Part shown: in pieces, positions 46,918-55,711 of the stretch
Layout of the letters: every line of letters begins with the position of its first letter
How positions within the stretch are numbered: position 1 is the stretch's first letter
Source: Neodontobutis hainanensis
Lineage: Eukaryota > Chordata > Actinopteri > Gobiiformes > Odontobutidae
Direction of reading: 5' to 3'
Length of the DNA stretch: 64,000 nt
NCBI GenBank assembly: GCA_024349245.1
Contig: JALDNG010000038.1
Coordinates: forward strand, 434,001 to 498,000
Position numbers and translations under genes: made by a program
The notes under the pieces: generated by a model
Databases searched by the model: none
What the model saw: the letters and a program-made list of their open reading frames with translations, nothing else
What the model was told of the DNA's origin: nothing

Positions 46918-47062
46918 GGCAGCACCGAGGCGTTCTCAGGCAAGCCGAGAAACATAGTCCCTCCTGCGTGTTCTAGGTCTTTCCCCCGGGGCCTCCTCTC
47001 AGTGGGACATGCCTGGAACTTCTCCCCAGGGAGGTGTCCAGGATGCTTCCGGAACAGATGTG
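46918..47062 (+). repeat. Dispersed LINE-associated repeat fragment
   Basis: gtctttcccccggggcctcc, agtgggacatgcctggaact and gggaggtgtccaggatgctt are a degenerate form of a segment abundant in fish genomes (GGGACATGCC.GGAACACCTC...GGGAGGCGTCCAGGAGGCAT). I recognise the segment but am not sure which LINE family it belongs to. Confidence 0.5.
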
Positions 47063-49766
47063 TGCTTCTACTGAGTCTGGTCTGTGCAACATTCAAACTA
47101 ATGAGCTGCAGTAAAATCAAGTGAGCTCTACCGGAGATGTGCCAGAGATCAGAACTGATGGTGTCCTGATACAAAAGGGTTAATGCTCTAACTGTAACTG
47201 GAAAGAAACTCATAACGCAGATGCATGCTCACAGCTGCTTATACAAGAGTTTATTCTTGTTTTTAAAAAGCCCACAGTCAGTAATTGTCATCACTTTGAT
47301 TATGTGGCACATTACTCACCAGTCTTTATAAGAAAATGACTGTCGTTGTTAAAGTCAAGGCCACGTGTCTGAAGCTTCTTGTAAGTCAGCCCCCAGCCTT
47401 TATTCAAGTTTATTTATGAAGCAGTTTTTTTGTAAAGAAGGTCTGTGTCACTTGTCCTCTGACGACAGCTCTCTGATGTCCTTCACATTCTTGAATTAAC
47501 ATTTTATATTCTTTTAGATGCAGTAGTAAAATGATGAATCTTTATTTGGTTATTATCATGACTGCTTTACATCTGTATGGTCTGAATTTTACTCACTGTA
47601 CCTTTACTAAAAGAAACGTACACAATGTCTTAGTCACAGATACACATTTAACAGCTCCTGTGATCCTTTTGAAATCTGTAAGCAACTAAAGACAGTCAAA
47701 TGAAAATGCAGCAAAGACAATATTAACAACCAACTCTAGTCACAGTTTTGGTCTGTTTGGTACAATATTAGTATTGTACAGATAAAAAAATTGGTTAGTT
47801 TGACTTTTTATTAAAATGTCTATAGAGTGCTTTTGGGGAAGAGTGGCTCTGGGACAAGGATGGCAAGAAGAAAATCAGGGACTGATTCTTTAAGCCTTTT
47901 ATTTGTCAACGATGACTTTAACATTGTGTGCCACCAGCTAAAACTCCATTCATCCATGACTTAATTTAATCAAAAATATGTTTTTAAATGTTCAGACTGA
48001 CCTGTTTTCAAACCTCTCCTCAAACCTGCCTGACTGAATCTTATATAAAATTGTTTCTCGTGGTTCTTTTGTTTCTGTGACAATGATAAGCTCCAGCATG
48101 ATGATGATTTATTTAATACTGTAACAGCTCTGAATATCATCTCATCTCTCGGACGCCGCTGCACAGAAGTCAACAACAGCCCAAGGCTCTTTCACAGGTA
48201 GGTTTGATCCAGACCTAGACCACCTCTTTTAATTGGACCCAAGACCAGCTGCTTAGTCTGAATGAATATTTGTTCAGACTTAAGTGAAAGTTTGAAAGCT
48301 CCCCAAATGTGTGTTGTAGCATTTATAATAAAAATAAGTGACAAACAAGCTTTTTTTTTAAACAGCTCTGTGCTAAAGTACCTCGTCAAAATGCAAATAG
48401 TGCAGATGAGAGCAATCCAGCTGCACGTCAGGTCGCCACTGGCAACAAGAAACATTTCCAAAGAACTGTAAGTATTCATCAGAGTGCCGCCTTAGAAATT
48501 GAATCCATGGCTTGTTTTTTGTTCAGTCTGAACCAAACAGCGGGACATAAAAGCTCCGGGAGTGGTTCAGGCCATTAAAAGTTTTTGGCCTGAAAGAGAG
48601 AAGAGACGTGAGTCCAGAGCAATCTAAAAAAAAGTTTTAAAATGTCAAAAATGCATGTGACTGTGTGGCATTTTTATTACAAATCCTCACACAGAGGCTT
48701 ATGTAAGAGCAGAAACCAAAGGTGTCGAAGAAATTCCTCTGAAAGATTGTCAGAAATATTTGCCCTTACTTTTGAGAAAGATGGGATTTTTTTTTTGTAA
48801 TGGAAACTCTGATCAATACTGTCATATATACATGCAGACCTTGCAATATTACAGAAAACATATTAGAAACGGTAAAACTATATAATACAGTGTATAAAAT
48901 AACAGCTTGTCTGAGTCTACGTGGTGCTAGCAGATGGCAGGCTCACAGTTATCTCTAATCAGTCTCTATTATGTCCAGTCTTTTTTACACAAACACTATA
49001 TTATCACTATGGAATCAGTAAGATCTCACAGAAAACAAGCTGTGCCATGTTTCGTAAGACTCTTGCACCACAAGAACTACTTAATAATCATTCATCCAAG
49101 TATTTTGCTCTGAACCAAAACACACTCATCAATACTGTTTGGACAAGAATCGATATTGCACTTTTGAGTGAGAGTAGATTTTACTCTGCGACTTTGATTT
49201 GAACTCCTTACATCTTGGTAAAAGCATTTCGTGAACCTTTCTCTGAACAGAAATGGAAAAAGAGAGTGGTACTATGGCATTTGGGGTTCAGAAATACTTG
49301 CTTTTGTTGTGTTTTCATTTAATGTCCACATACTACTCCTCCTCCTAGGAGCCAAATAACAGACTTTTTTAAGGAAGCATTGTGGAAAAATATGTTGAAT
49401 ACACTTGCACTGAATGGAACACAATGGTAAAAAACGGTTTTAATATATGTATAGTGCCCAGAAAGGACAAACTGAGCTCTGCAGGAAGAGAAGCTCTTGG
49501 CTTATGACATTTCTGATTAAAATCAATTTTGGTCTCGGTCTTGAGTCCGGTCTTAATACTGTTGTGTCCAGTCTTGTTATGGTCTAAAATACTAAATGTA
49601 TAGGTATTGTTTTTTAGTATTTTGGTATTCTTAGTATTTTTTTAGTCTCCAACTCATTTTTACTCAGTCTTGCCTCGGTCTCTGATGTTGACGTTGTGTG
49701 AACACCTCAATCCTTTCTTTTTCATTTAAAAATCTTGTTCTAACTCTGTTTCCTTCACCAAACACT
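47063..49766. other. Non-coding stretch
   Basis: No gene or transposon recognised. 49500-49760 contains degenerate ggtctcggtcttgagtccgg-type sequence, probably decayed relatives of the adjacent minisatellite. Confidence 0.4.
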
Positions 49767-49875
49767 GACCTCCATGAGTCTGGACCTGGTCTAAGACTGG
49801 ACTAACTCTGTCTCCTTTAAACATTGACCTCCATGAGTCTGGACCTGGTCTAAGACTGGACTAACTTTGCCTCCT
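49767..49875 (+). repeat. 59-bp minisatellite, left part
   Basis: Two monomers start at 49767 and 49826 (gacctccatgagtctggacc...). The second stops after 50 bases, exactly where the gypsy LTR begins. The array resumes on the other side of the element at 54001. Confidence 0.92.
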
Positions 49876-50429
49876 TGTTAGGTGCTGGCGCCGCATTTAG
49901 GCATATTTATGTTTCCTTCTCACCTTTCTCCCTCTTTGTTGTTAGAGGAGATAATTAATCTGGGCGGCTTTCTGTAGCCTATATAAATGCCTAATGGTAA
50001 CGTCGCTCTCTCTCTGACTCCCTCTAGCTGACGCTTTGCTTATTCGAGAGCGCTCCTCCTCCGTCTGGCTCCTCCAGATTGTGCTAGAGCATGTTTTAGC
50101 CTTTAGCCTTGAGTTCTTTTTGTTTAACCTGGTGGGACCGGCTGTCCTGTTTTCGCCTTTTTCTTTCGTTAGGGCTTAGACCCGAGGTTGTGTTAGGGGT
50201 AGCGGGAGGTAAGGCAGCTTCTACGGCCCTGTATAGGGTTGGCCTGTCCGACTTCCCGTCCTTATATTCTTTTTGGCCGGCTTACCATAGTTCTTTTGCT
50301 TTGTTACTTTGGGCACGGGAGGGTTGGACTATCAAAAGATTTACATAAATGACAAATAAACAAACAGTTTAAAAATCACCCTTGTCTCCTGTTTCCTTCA
50401 ATAATATGTTTCACCCTTGGGTCATAACA
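49876..50429 (+). repeat. 5' LTR, gypsy copy 2
   Basis: Starts TGTTAGGTGCT and ends GGGTCATAACA, with TGTTA/TAACA inverted ends. Contains TATATAAA (49980-49987) and AATAAA (50355-50360), the expected LTR promoter and poly(A) signals. Differs from the 3' LTR by several indels. One of them removes about 34 bases present in the 3' LTR (around 53620-53653). Confidence 0.9.
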
Positions 50430-50435
50430 TATTAA

Positions 50436-50447
50436 TGGGGGCTCGTC
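50436..50447 (+). other. Primer-binding site, tRNA-Pro type
   Basis: TGGGGGCTCGTC lies six bases after the LTR. These 12 bases are the start of the well-known tRNA-Pro primer-binding site used by murine leukaemia viruses; the match ends after 12 bases (then taacc). Minus-strand DNA synthesis would be primed here. Confidence 0.75.
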
Positions 50448-50671
50448 TAACCTTTTAACGTAGCAGTTTATAGCCGCTTTGAAGTTATCATTCGGTCGTT
50501 TTTTTTCTCGGTAATATTCTTTGCGGTTGTATTTAATGTGCCTAGTTAAATCTTGCAACATAGCCGTTTGTGATGAGTTGCCTTTTGGTTGTTTTGTCTG
50601 TAACTTAGTGGTGTTTGTAGTGCTTTGTTGTGATTTGGTTCTGCTTTTGGATTGGTCTTGTTGAAATAACA

Positions 50672-51488
50672 ATGGAGTTTAAGGTGGAGGATTCTGTATC
50701 AAGCTCTTCATTGGACGTGTTTGATAACTGCACAAAGGATAATCCTGTTGTTGATCGCTGGGTATTATGGCATTGACGTTTCTAGACAGCTGAAAAAACA
50801 GGTAATTAAGACGGAGATATTTGAGGCTTTAGTTGAAAAGGGAATTTTGCCTCCTTCTGAAACTGAAACTCCTGAGCGCTCAACTAAAAAGATAGATAAT
50901 GCTGTTAGACTTAAGGAGTTAGAGGTTGAGTTACGCCTCCGTGTCAAAGAAAAATCTTTCCAGTTTGAGTTAGAAGCTAAGAGACTTGATCAACAAAAAG
51001 AAATTCGGTTGCGCGAGTTAGAACTAAGTGTAGCTCCATCTCAATTAAAATGTTCTGACTTTGATGTGACAAGAAATATTCGTTTAGTTCCTCCCTTTAA
51101 CGAAAGACACGTGGATGAATTCTTTATCCTGTTTGAGCGTGTGGCAAAAACATTAAAATGGCCTAAGGATGCGTGGACTTTGTTGCTACAGTGCGTTCTC
51201 AGCGGTAAAGCGCAAGCGGCGTATTTATCACAGTCTGCAGAGGACAGTCTGGACTATGATAAAGTCAAATCGGCTGTGCTCCGGTGTTTGGAACTTTGTC
51301 CAGAAGCATACAGACAAAGATTTCGGAGATTAAAGAAACACCTTTACCAGACCTATGAGGAGTTTGTCCGCGAGAAGAAACACTCATTGAAAGATGGTGC
51401 ACATCAAATGACGTTAAAGACTTCGGTAAGCTAAAACAATTAATTATACTTGAAGAATTTAAAAATTGTCTGCCTGACAAAAAAATGA
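50672..51488 (+). pseudogene. Gag, gypsy copy 2
   Basis: ATG at 50672 opens MEFKVEDSVSSSSLDVFDNC; a frameshift near 50740-50760 leads into YYGIDVSRQLKKQV, a SAP-like short helical segment. Next is a charged coiled coil (RLKELEVELRLRVKEK to RLDQQKEIRLRELEL), then the capsid from about 51040: VPPFNERHVDEFFILFERV, TLLLQCVLSGKAQAAY, VKSAVLRCLELCPEAYRQRF. A small deletion near 51385 shifts frame, and the sequence after ILEEFKNC jumps into integrase, so the zinc-knuckle region and protease are gone. The capsid resembles the SCAN domain, as known for Gmr1-like Gag. Confidence 0.85.
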
Positions 51489-52196
51489 ACAGCTCCAGTT
51501 GTAGTGAAAACCCTGACAAAGTTTTTTTCGCTGTTTGGTCTGCCTAAAGTTGTCCAGACAGACCAAGGGACTGACTTTATGTCACGTATTTTTGCACAGG
51601 TCCTTAAGCAACTCAACATCCAGCATTGTCACTCTAGCGCGTACCACCCAGAGAGTCAAGGAGTGCTGGAGCACTTTCACCAGACGCTGTAGACTATGCT
51701 CCGTACATATTGTTTGGAGTTTGAAAAAGACTGGGATGAAGGGGTTCACTACTAAATGTTTGCTATTCAGGAGGTGGTTCTGGAATCCCTTCGTTTTAGT
51801 CCTTCAGAGTTGTTTTTTGCACACACGGTGCATGGTCCCTTAAAAATATTAAAAGAGAAATGGTTGTGTGAAGGGACAGAGCATAAACTTTTGGACTATG
51901 TTTGTAACTTTAGGTTAAAACTGCGGCGTGCATGTGAAATCGCTAAAGAAAACTTGGAAGTTGCACAGACTAAAATGAAGACCTGGTTTGACAGACATGC
52001 TAAAGTCCGTGAGTTTAAGCCTGGTGACAAAGTGTTGGTGCTGTTACCTATTTCTGGTGCTAGTCTTCAAGCTCGCTACAGTGGGCCTTATGTCAATCAG
52101 AGAAAGGTTGGAGACAGGGACTATCTGATTGCCACGGCTGACAGACGGCGGGGGTCTCGATTATGTCACGTTAACATGTTGAACGGTTATTGTTAA
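51489..52196 (+). pseudogene. Integrase C-terminal half, gypsy copy 2
   Basis: Begins mid-core at VVVKTLTKFFSLFGLPKVVQ, with the second catalytic Asp in TDQGTDF and the Glu in HPESQGVLE, then the FSPSELFFAHTV, LKLRRACEIAKENL and KPGDKVLVLLP blocks and the SGPYVNQRKV GPY module. Nonsense codons lie at 51690-51692, 51753-51755 and 52194-52196. The last replaces a Glu codon present in copy 1, so the frame originally ran on into the repeat linker. The zinc-binding domain and first catalytic Asp are deleted. Confidence 0.88.
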
Positions 52197-52247
52197 CGCA
52201 CACCTTCTCTGTCACATGTCACCTGTGATACTGCTGTTTCTCCTGTG

Positions 52248-52505
52248 GCGCTGTCCAGTGCTGAAGTCGCAGCGCCTTGTCTTGTCACTGGAAAGGCGCT
52301 GTCCAGTGATGAAGTCGCAGCGCCTTGTCTTGTCACTGGAAAGGCGCTGTCCGGTGCTGAAGTCGCAGCGCCTTGTCTTGTCACTGGAAAGGCGCTGTCC
52401 AGTGATGAAGTCGCAGCGCCTTGTCTTGTCACTGGAAAGGCGCTGTCCGGTGCTGAAGTCGCAGCGCCTTGTCTTGTCACTGGAAAGGCGCTGTCCGGTG
52501 CTAAA
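52248..52505 (+). repeat. 48-bp tandem repeat in pol, 5 full units (copy 2)
   Basis: Units at 52248, 52296, 52344, 52392 and 52440, then a partial sixth. Each encodes ALS(S/G)(A/D)EVAAPCLVTGK, in the same frame as integrase upstream and RT downstream. Units 2 and 4 share the agtgatgaag variant; 3 and 5 share ggtgctgaag, pointing to duplication of a two-unit (96-bp) block. Confidence 0.93.
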
Positions 52506-53353
52506 AGTACCGCCTCTTGTTTGACCTCAGTAAATAATACAGCGGCGCTGCCAGTCGCTGATGAGGGAGGCGGGGCTTTATCTGAAGCCTTAACTCAAGG
52601 AAAGTTGTTAAATTCTGACATTATGACTAACATTTGTTCTCATTTAGCTCATCTTCCAGAGCATCAATGCTCAGATTTGGGGGATTTATAAAATGCCAAT
52701 AAATCTTTGTTTTCAGATGTGCCACGTCAAACAAAAGTGCTGATGCATGATATTGATGTTGGTGATGCACTGCCCATCAAGCAACACCCTTATCGGGTCA
52801 ATCCTGATAAACGTGACCGTCTTAAGCAGCAAGTAGAATACATTTTGGCCCATAATTTTGCTGAGCCCAGTTGTAGTGCCTGGAGTTCACCTTGCCTGCT
52901 TGCTATTAAATCTAACGGTGAAGATCGTTTTTGTACCGACTTCAGGAAAGTGAACAATGTTACCAAGCCTGATTGTTTTTTGTTGCCGCGCATTGAGGAC
53001 TGTGTTGACCGTGTTGGAGGTGCGAAATTTCTGTCCAAGCTTGACTTACTGAAAGGTTATTGGCAAGTGCCTTTAACAGATCGCGCTAAGGATATTTGTG
53101 CCTTTGTTACGCCTGATGACTTTTTACAATATACAGTCATGGTTTTTGGCATGCGCAATGCACCAGCTACCTTTGGTTTCGCTAGTGCTCCTGTTATATT
53201 TTTACGGACCATCCGCTTGTGTTTTTGCACCGAATGCGCAAGAAAAACAGGCGCCTAATGAACTGGAGTCTCCGTTTGCAGGAGTTTAATGTCAAACTTA
53301 AACATATAAGGGGCAAAGGTAATGTTTTGGCCGACGCGTTATCGCGTATGTAG
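52506..53353 (+). pseudogene. Linker, RT N-terminal half and RNase H tail, copy 2
   Basis: After the repeats the frame continues as LLNSDIMTNICSHLAHLPEH to a nonsense codon at 52689-52691, then the RT: FSDVPRQTKVLMHDIDVGD, EPSCSAWSSPCL, CTDFRKVNNVTKPD, LPRIEDCVDRVGG, KLDLLKGYWQVPL, FGMRNAPATF. At about 53173 the sequence jumps past the YxDD box to the end of RNase H (TDHPLVFLHRMR, then QEFNVKLKHIRGKGNVLADA and LSRM, stop 53351-53353) in a different frame. The catalytic RT box and most of RNase H are missing. Ending pol with RNase H confirms the unusual domain order. Confidence 0.88.
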
Positions 53354-53406
53354 ACTGGACAATGTTTTCACTTTTTTTTTTGTCCACCACCATTGTCCAG
53401 TGTTTT

Positions 53407-53416
53407 GGGGTGGGGG
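53407..53416 (+). other. Polypurine tract
   Basis: ggggtggggg lies immediately upstream of the 3' LTR (TGTTAG at 53417), the position expected for plus-strand DNA priming. One T interrupts it. Confidence 0.65.
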
Positions 53417-53986
53417 TGTTAGGTGCTAGCGTATTTATGTTTCCTTTTCACCTTTCTCCCTCTTTGTTATTAAAGGAGATAATTAGTCTGGGTGGCTTTC
53501 TGTAGCCTATATAAAGGCCTAATGGTAACGTCGCTCTCTCTCTGACTCCCTCTAGCTGACGCGGACGCTGATGCTTTGCTTATTCGAGAGCGCTCCTCCT
53601 CCGTCTGGCTCCTCCAAATTTATTCCGGCTGTGGCCGATGCCTGTTGTGTGTGCTAGAGCATGTTTTAGCCTTTAGCCTTGAGTTCTTTTTGTTTAACCT
53701 GGTGGGACCAGCTGTCCTGTTTTGGCCTTTGTCTTTCGTTAGGGCTTAGACCCGAGGTTGTGTTGGGGGTAGCGGGAGGTAAGGCAGCTTCTACGGCCCT
53801 GTATAGGGTTGGCCTGTCCGACTTCCCGTCCTTATATTCTGTTTGGCCGGCTCACCATGGTTCTTTTGCTTTGTTACTTTGGGCACAGGAGGGTTGGATT
53901 ATCAAAAGATTTACATAAAATGACAAATAAAAAAAAAATCACCCTTGTCTCCTGTGTCCTTCTATAATATGTTTCACCCTTGGGTC
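53417..53986 (+). repeat. 3' LTR, gypsy copy 2
   Basis: Starts TGTTAGGTGCTAGCG; TATATAAA at 53508-53515; AATAAA at 53926-53931. Ends at GGGTC, lacking the final ATAACA of the 5' LTR, and passes directly into the minisatellite. Retains segments missing from the 5' LTR. Confidence 0.9.
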
Positions 53987-54000
53987 CTTCATCAAACACT

Positions 54001-54290
54001 GACCTCCATGAGTCTGGACCTGGTTTAAGACTGGACTTACTCTGTCTCCTTCAAACACTGACCTCCATGAGTCTGGACCTGGTTTAAGACTGGACTTACT
54101 CTGTCTCCTTCAAACACTGACCTCCATGAGTCTGGACCTGGTCTAAGACTGGACTTACTCTGTCTCCTTCAAACACTGACCTCCATGAGTCTGGACCTGG
54201 TCTAAGACTGGACTTACTCTGTCTCCTTCAAACACTGACCTCCATGAGTCTGGACCTGGTCTAAGTCTGGACTAAGTCTCCTTCACCAAA
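54001..54290 (+). repeat. 59-bp minisatellite, right part
   Basis: Monomers start at 54001, 54060, 54119, 54178 and 54237, the last one shortened and diverged. Same monomer as 49767-49875. Adjacent monomers are nearly identical. Confidence 0.95.
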
Positions 54291-54394
54291 TACTTCCATG
54301 TTCCTTTGTAAAGTCCAAATCATCCACTATCACCATTGTAAGGCCGGTCTTATTAAAAAGAACTATTATCATTTCTAAAACGGCAATGTGAACA

Positions 54395-55149
54395 AAGTTT
54401 GTTATAAGATTATTTTCATCCTACACAATCTGAAGTTTGCAAAAGAGCACACTGAGGTTTGATGGGTTGATGAAACTAAGATACTATTTGTAAAAACATA
54501 ACATAAACATAAAAGTCTGGTGGAGAAAACACCATGATTTGGGTCAGCTTTGCTGCATCAGGGCCGGGCCAGCTTTAGTCATTTAGGTGAAGAGGAATTC
54601 CAGAGTATATCAGACAATTCTTCAGAATAATGTGAGGATGTCTGTACTTCTGAAACTGTGTAGAAGGTGGACTATGAAACAGGACGACCCAAAACAAGCG
54701 AGTCCACAACAGAATGGCTTCAAAAAAAACTTTTGGAGTGGCCAAGTCAGAGCCCAGACCTCAACCCAAGTGAGATGCTATGGACTGATCCAAAGAGGGC
54801 CATATACATGAGACGTCTAAAGAATATGACAGAATTTAAGCCTTTCTGCAGGAAGAATGGGCTAAAAGTCCAGTTCTAATCCACAGCTACAGGAAGCGCC
54901 TGGTTGAGGTTATTGCTGCCAGTTATTAACCAGTTATTAATTCTAAATGTTCACTTAGGTTTTCCAATTCCATTTTGAATGTTAAATGAGTGTGTTCAAT
55001 AAAGACATGTAGGATCAGAATTTTTTTGTGTAATTATTTTTAGACACATTATATTATATAGTATAGACAACTTCATATAGAAAATCCCAATTCCCAATTA
55101 GGAATCCCAAAATTCCAAAAGGTTTACACACTTTTTCTTGCCACTGTAT
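54395..55149 (+). pseudogene. Tc1-like transposase, fragment 2, with right TIR
   Basis: Downstream part of a Tc1-family transposase: FAKEHTE, a WVDETKI-like first-Asp block, YQTILQNNVRMSV, RRWTMKQDDPK (second catalytic Asp region), STTEWLQKK, then LEWPSQSPDLNPSEMLW (third catalytic position) and a C-terminal region ending near 54930. Frames change at least twice. The terminal inverted repeat (55112-55148) reads, on the minus strand, tacagtggcaagaaaaagtg, the familiar end of fish Tc1 elements. No matching left TIR or N-terminal DNA-binding domain is present, so the 5' part is lost. Confidence 0.8.
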
Positions 55150-55642
55150 ACATTATTATTTATACTGAATTATATACAATTATACTGAAAGATATGTTTG
55201 AGTGTACTGAGCCGTTATTGTGGACCTCTTTCTCTTTTGTCTTCTTTCAGTGTTTGTCTCATAATTGCCTCATGAATGTCCTCAACCTTCTGTTTACTTT
55301 GAGCCCTATTCATTACAGTTTTAAATTAAACACCACGTTGTGCATTTTAAGTAAACCTCTAAACATTTGAGCTTGAGTTTCTCTCTGTGCTCTTGAATTT
55401 TATGCCTTAAGTAAGACTCCTGAGGTGGCAGAGGTTAAGTGCTTGCCTCCGCCTTCTGGCTTAAACCGTTCCCACTGCTTTCCAAAAGTACAGAAGCGAC
55501 TCGCACTCACTGACCCTGTGGCTGTAGCTGAGAGTGGAGAGCTGAATGAAACTTTTTAATAAAGGTTAAACTGACATTTTACAAAGGTTTAAAATGTTAT
55601 AGCCTTTAATTTAACTTGATATAAGGTTTCAACTTAGATAAC
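55150..55642. other. Non-coding stretch
   Basis: Nothing recognised. Confidence 0.4.
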
Positions 55643-55686
55643 TGTCTGTGAAGGTTCTCAGCCATCCAGGACATCTTGAAGAAAAG
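55643..55686 (+). repeat. 44-bp dispersed repeat, copy 1
   Basis: tgtctgtgaaggttctcagc and the following 24 bases recur in inverted orientation at 61695-61738 with two mismatches. Probably transposon-derived; the family is not identified. Confidence 0.75.
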
Positions 55687-55711
55687 GTTTGAGTGAAAAC
55701 CTTTTCTTCAA
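55676..55711. repeat. Perfect 15-bp inverted repeat
   Basis: ttgaagaaaaggttt (55676-55690) and aaaccttttcttcaa (55697-55711) are exact reverse complements with a 6-base loop. The left arm overlaps the end of the 44-bp dispersed repeat. Confidence 0.85.

Larger units (their letters stand above)
49876..53986 (+). mobile_element. Ty3/gypsy element copy 2, Gmr1-like order, two LTRs
   Basis: 5' LTR, tRNA-Pro-type primer-binding site, gag, C-terminal half of integrase, 48-bp repeat linker, RT N-terminal half, RNase H tail, polypurine tract, 3' LTR. Integrase precedes RT. Two large internal deletions have occurred: one joins gag directly to mid-integrase, removing the gag end, protease and integrase N-terminus; the other joins RT at APATF to the end of RNase H. 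From integrase to RT a single reading frame is kept but has four nonsense codons. It is therefore a non-autonomous, dead copy. It is inserted in the middle of a minisatellite monomer. Confidence 0.92.

Noticed and set aside
50109..50348. 79-codon frame inside the 5' LTR (also 53679-53918 in the 3' LTR)
   Set aside because: It lies entirely in LTR promoter/transcript sequence and is duplicated only because LTRs are duplicated; no known LTR-encoded protein of this kind.
52193..52480. Minus-strand 95-codon repeat frame (GAATSAPDSAFPVTRQ units)
   Set aside because: Antisense shadow of the 48-bp pol repeat; a repeat unit divisible by three keeps other frames open too.
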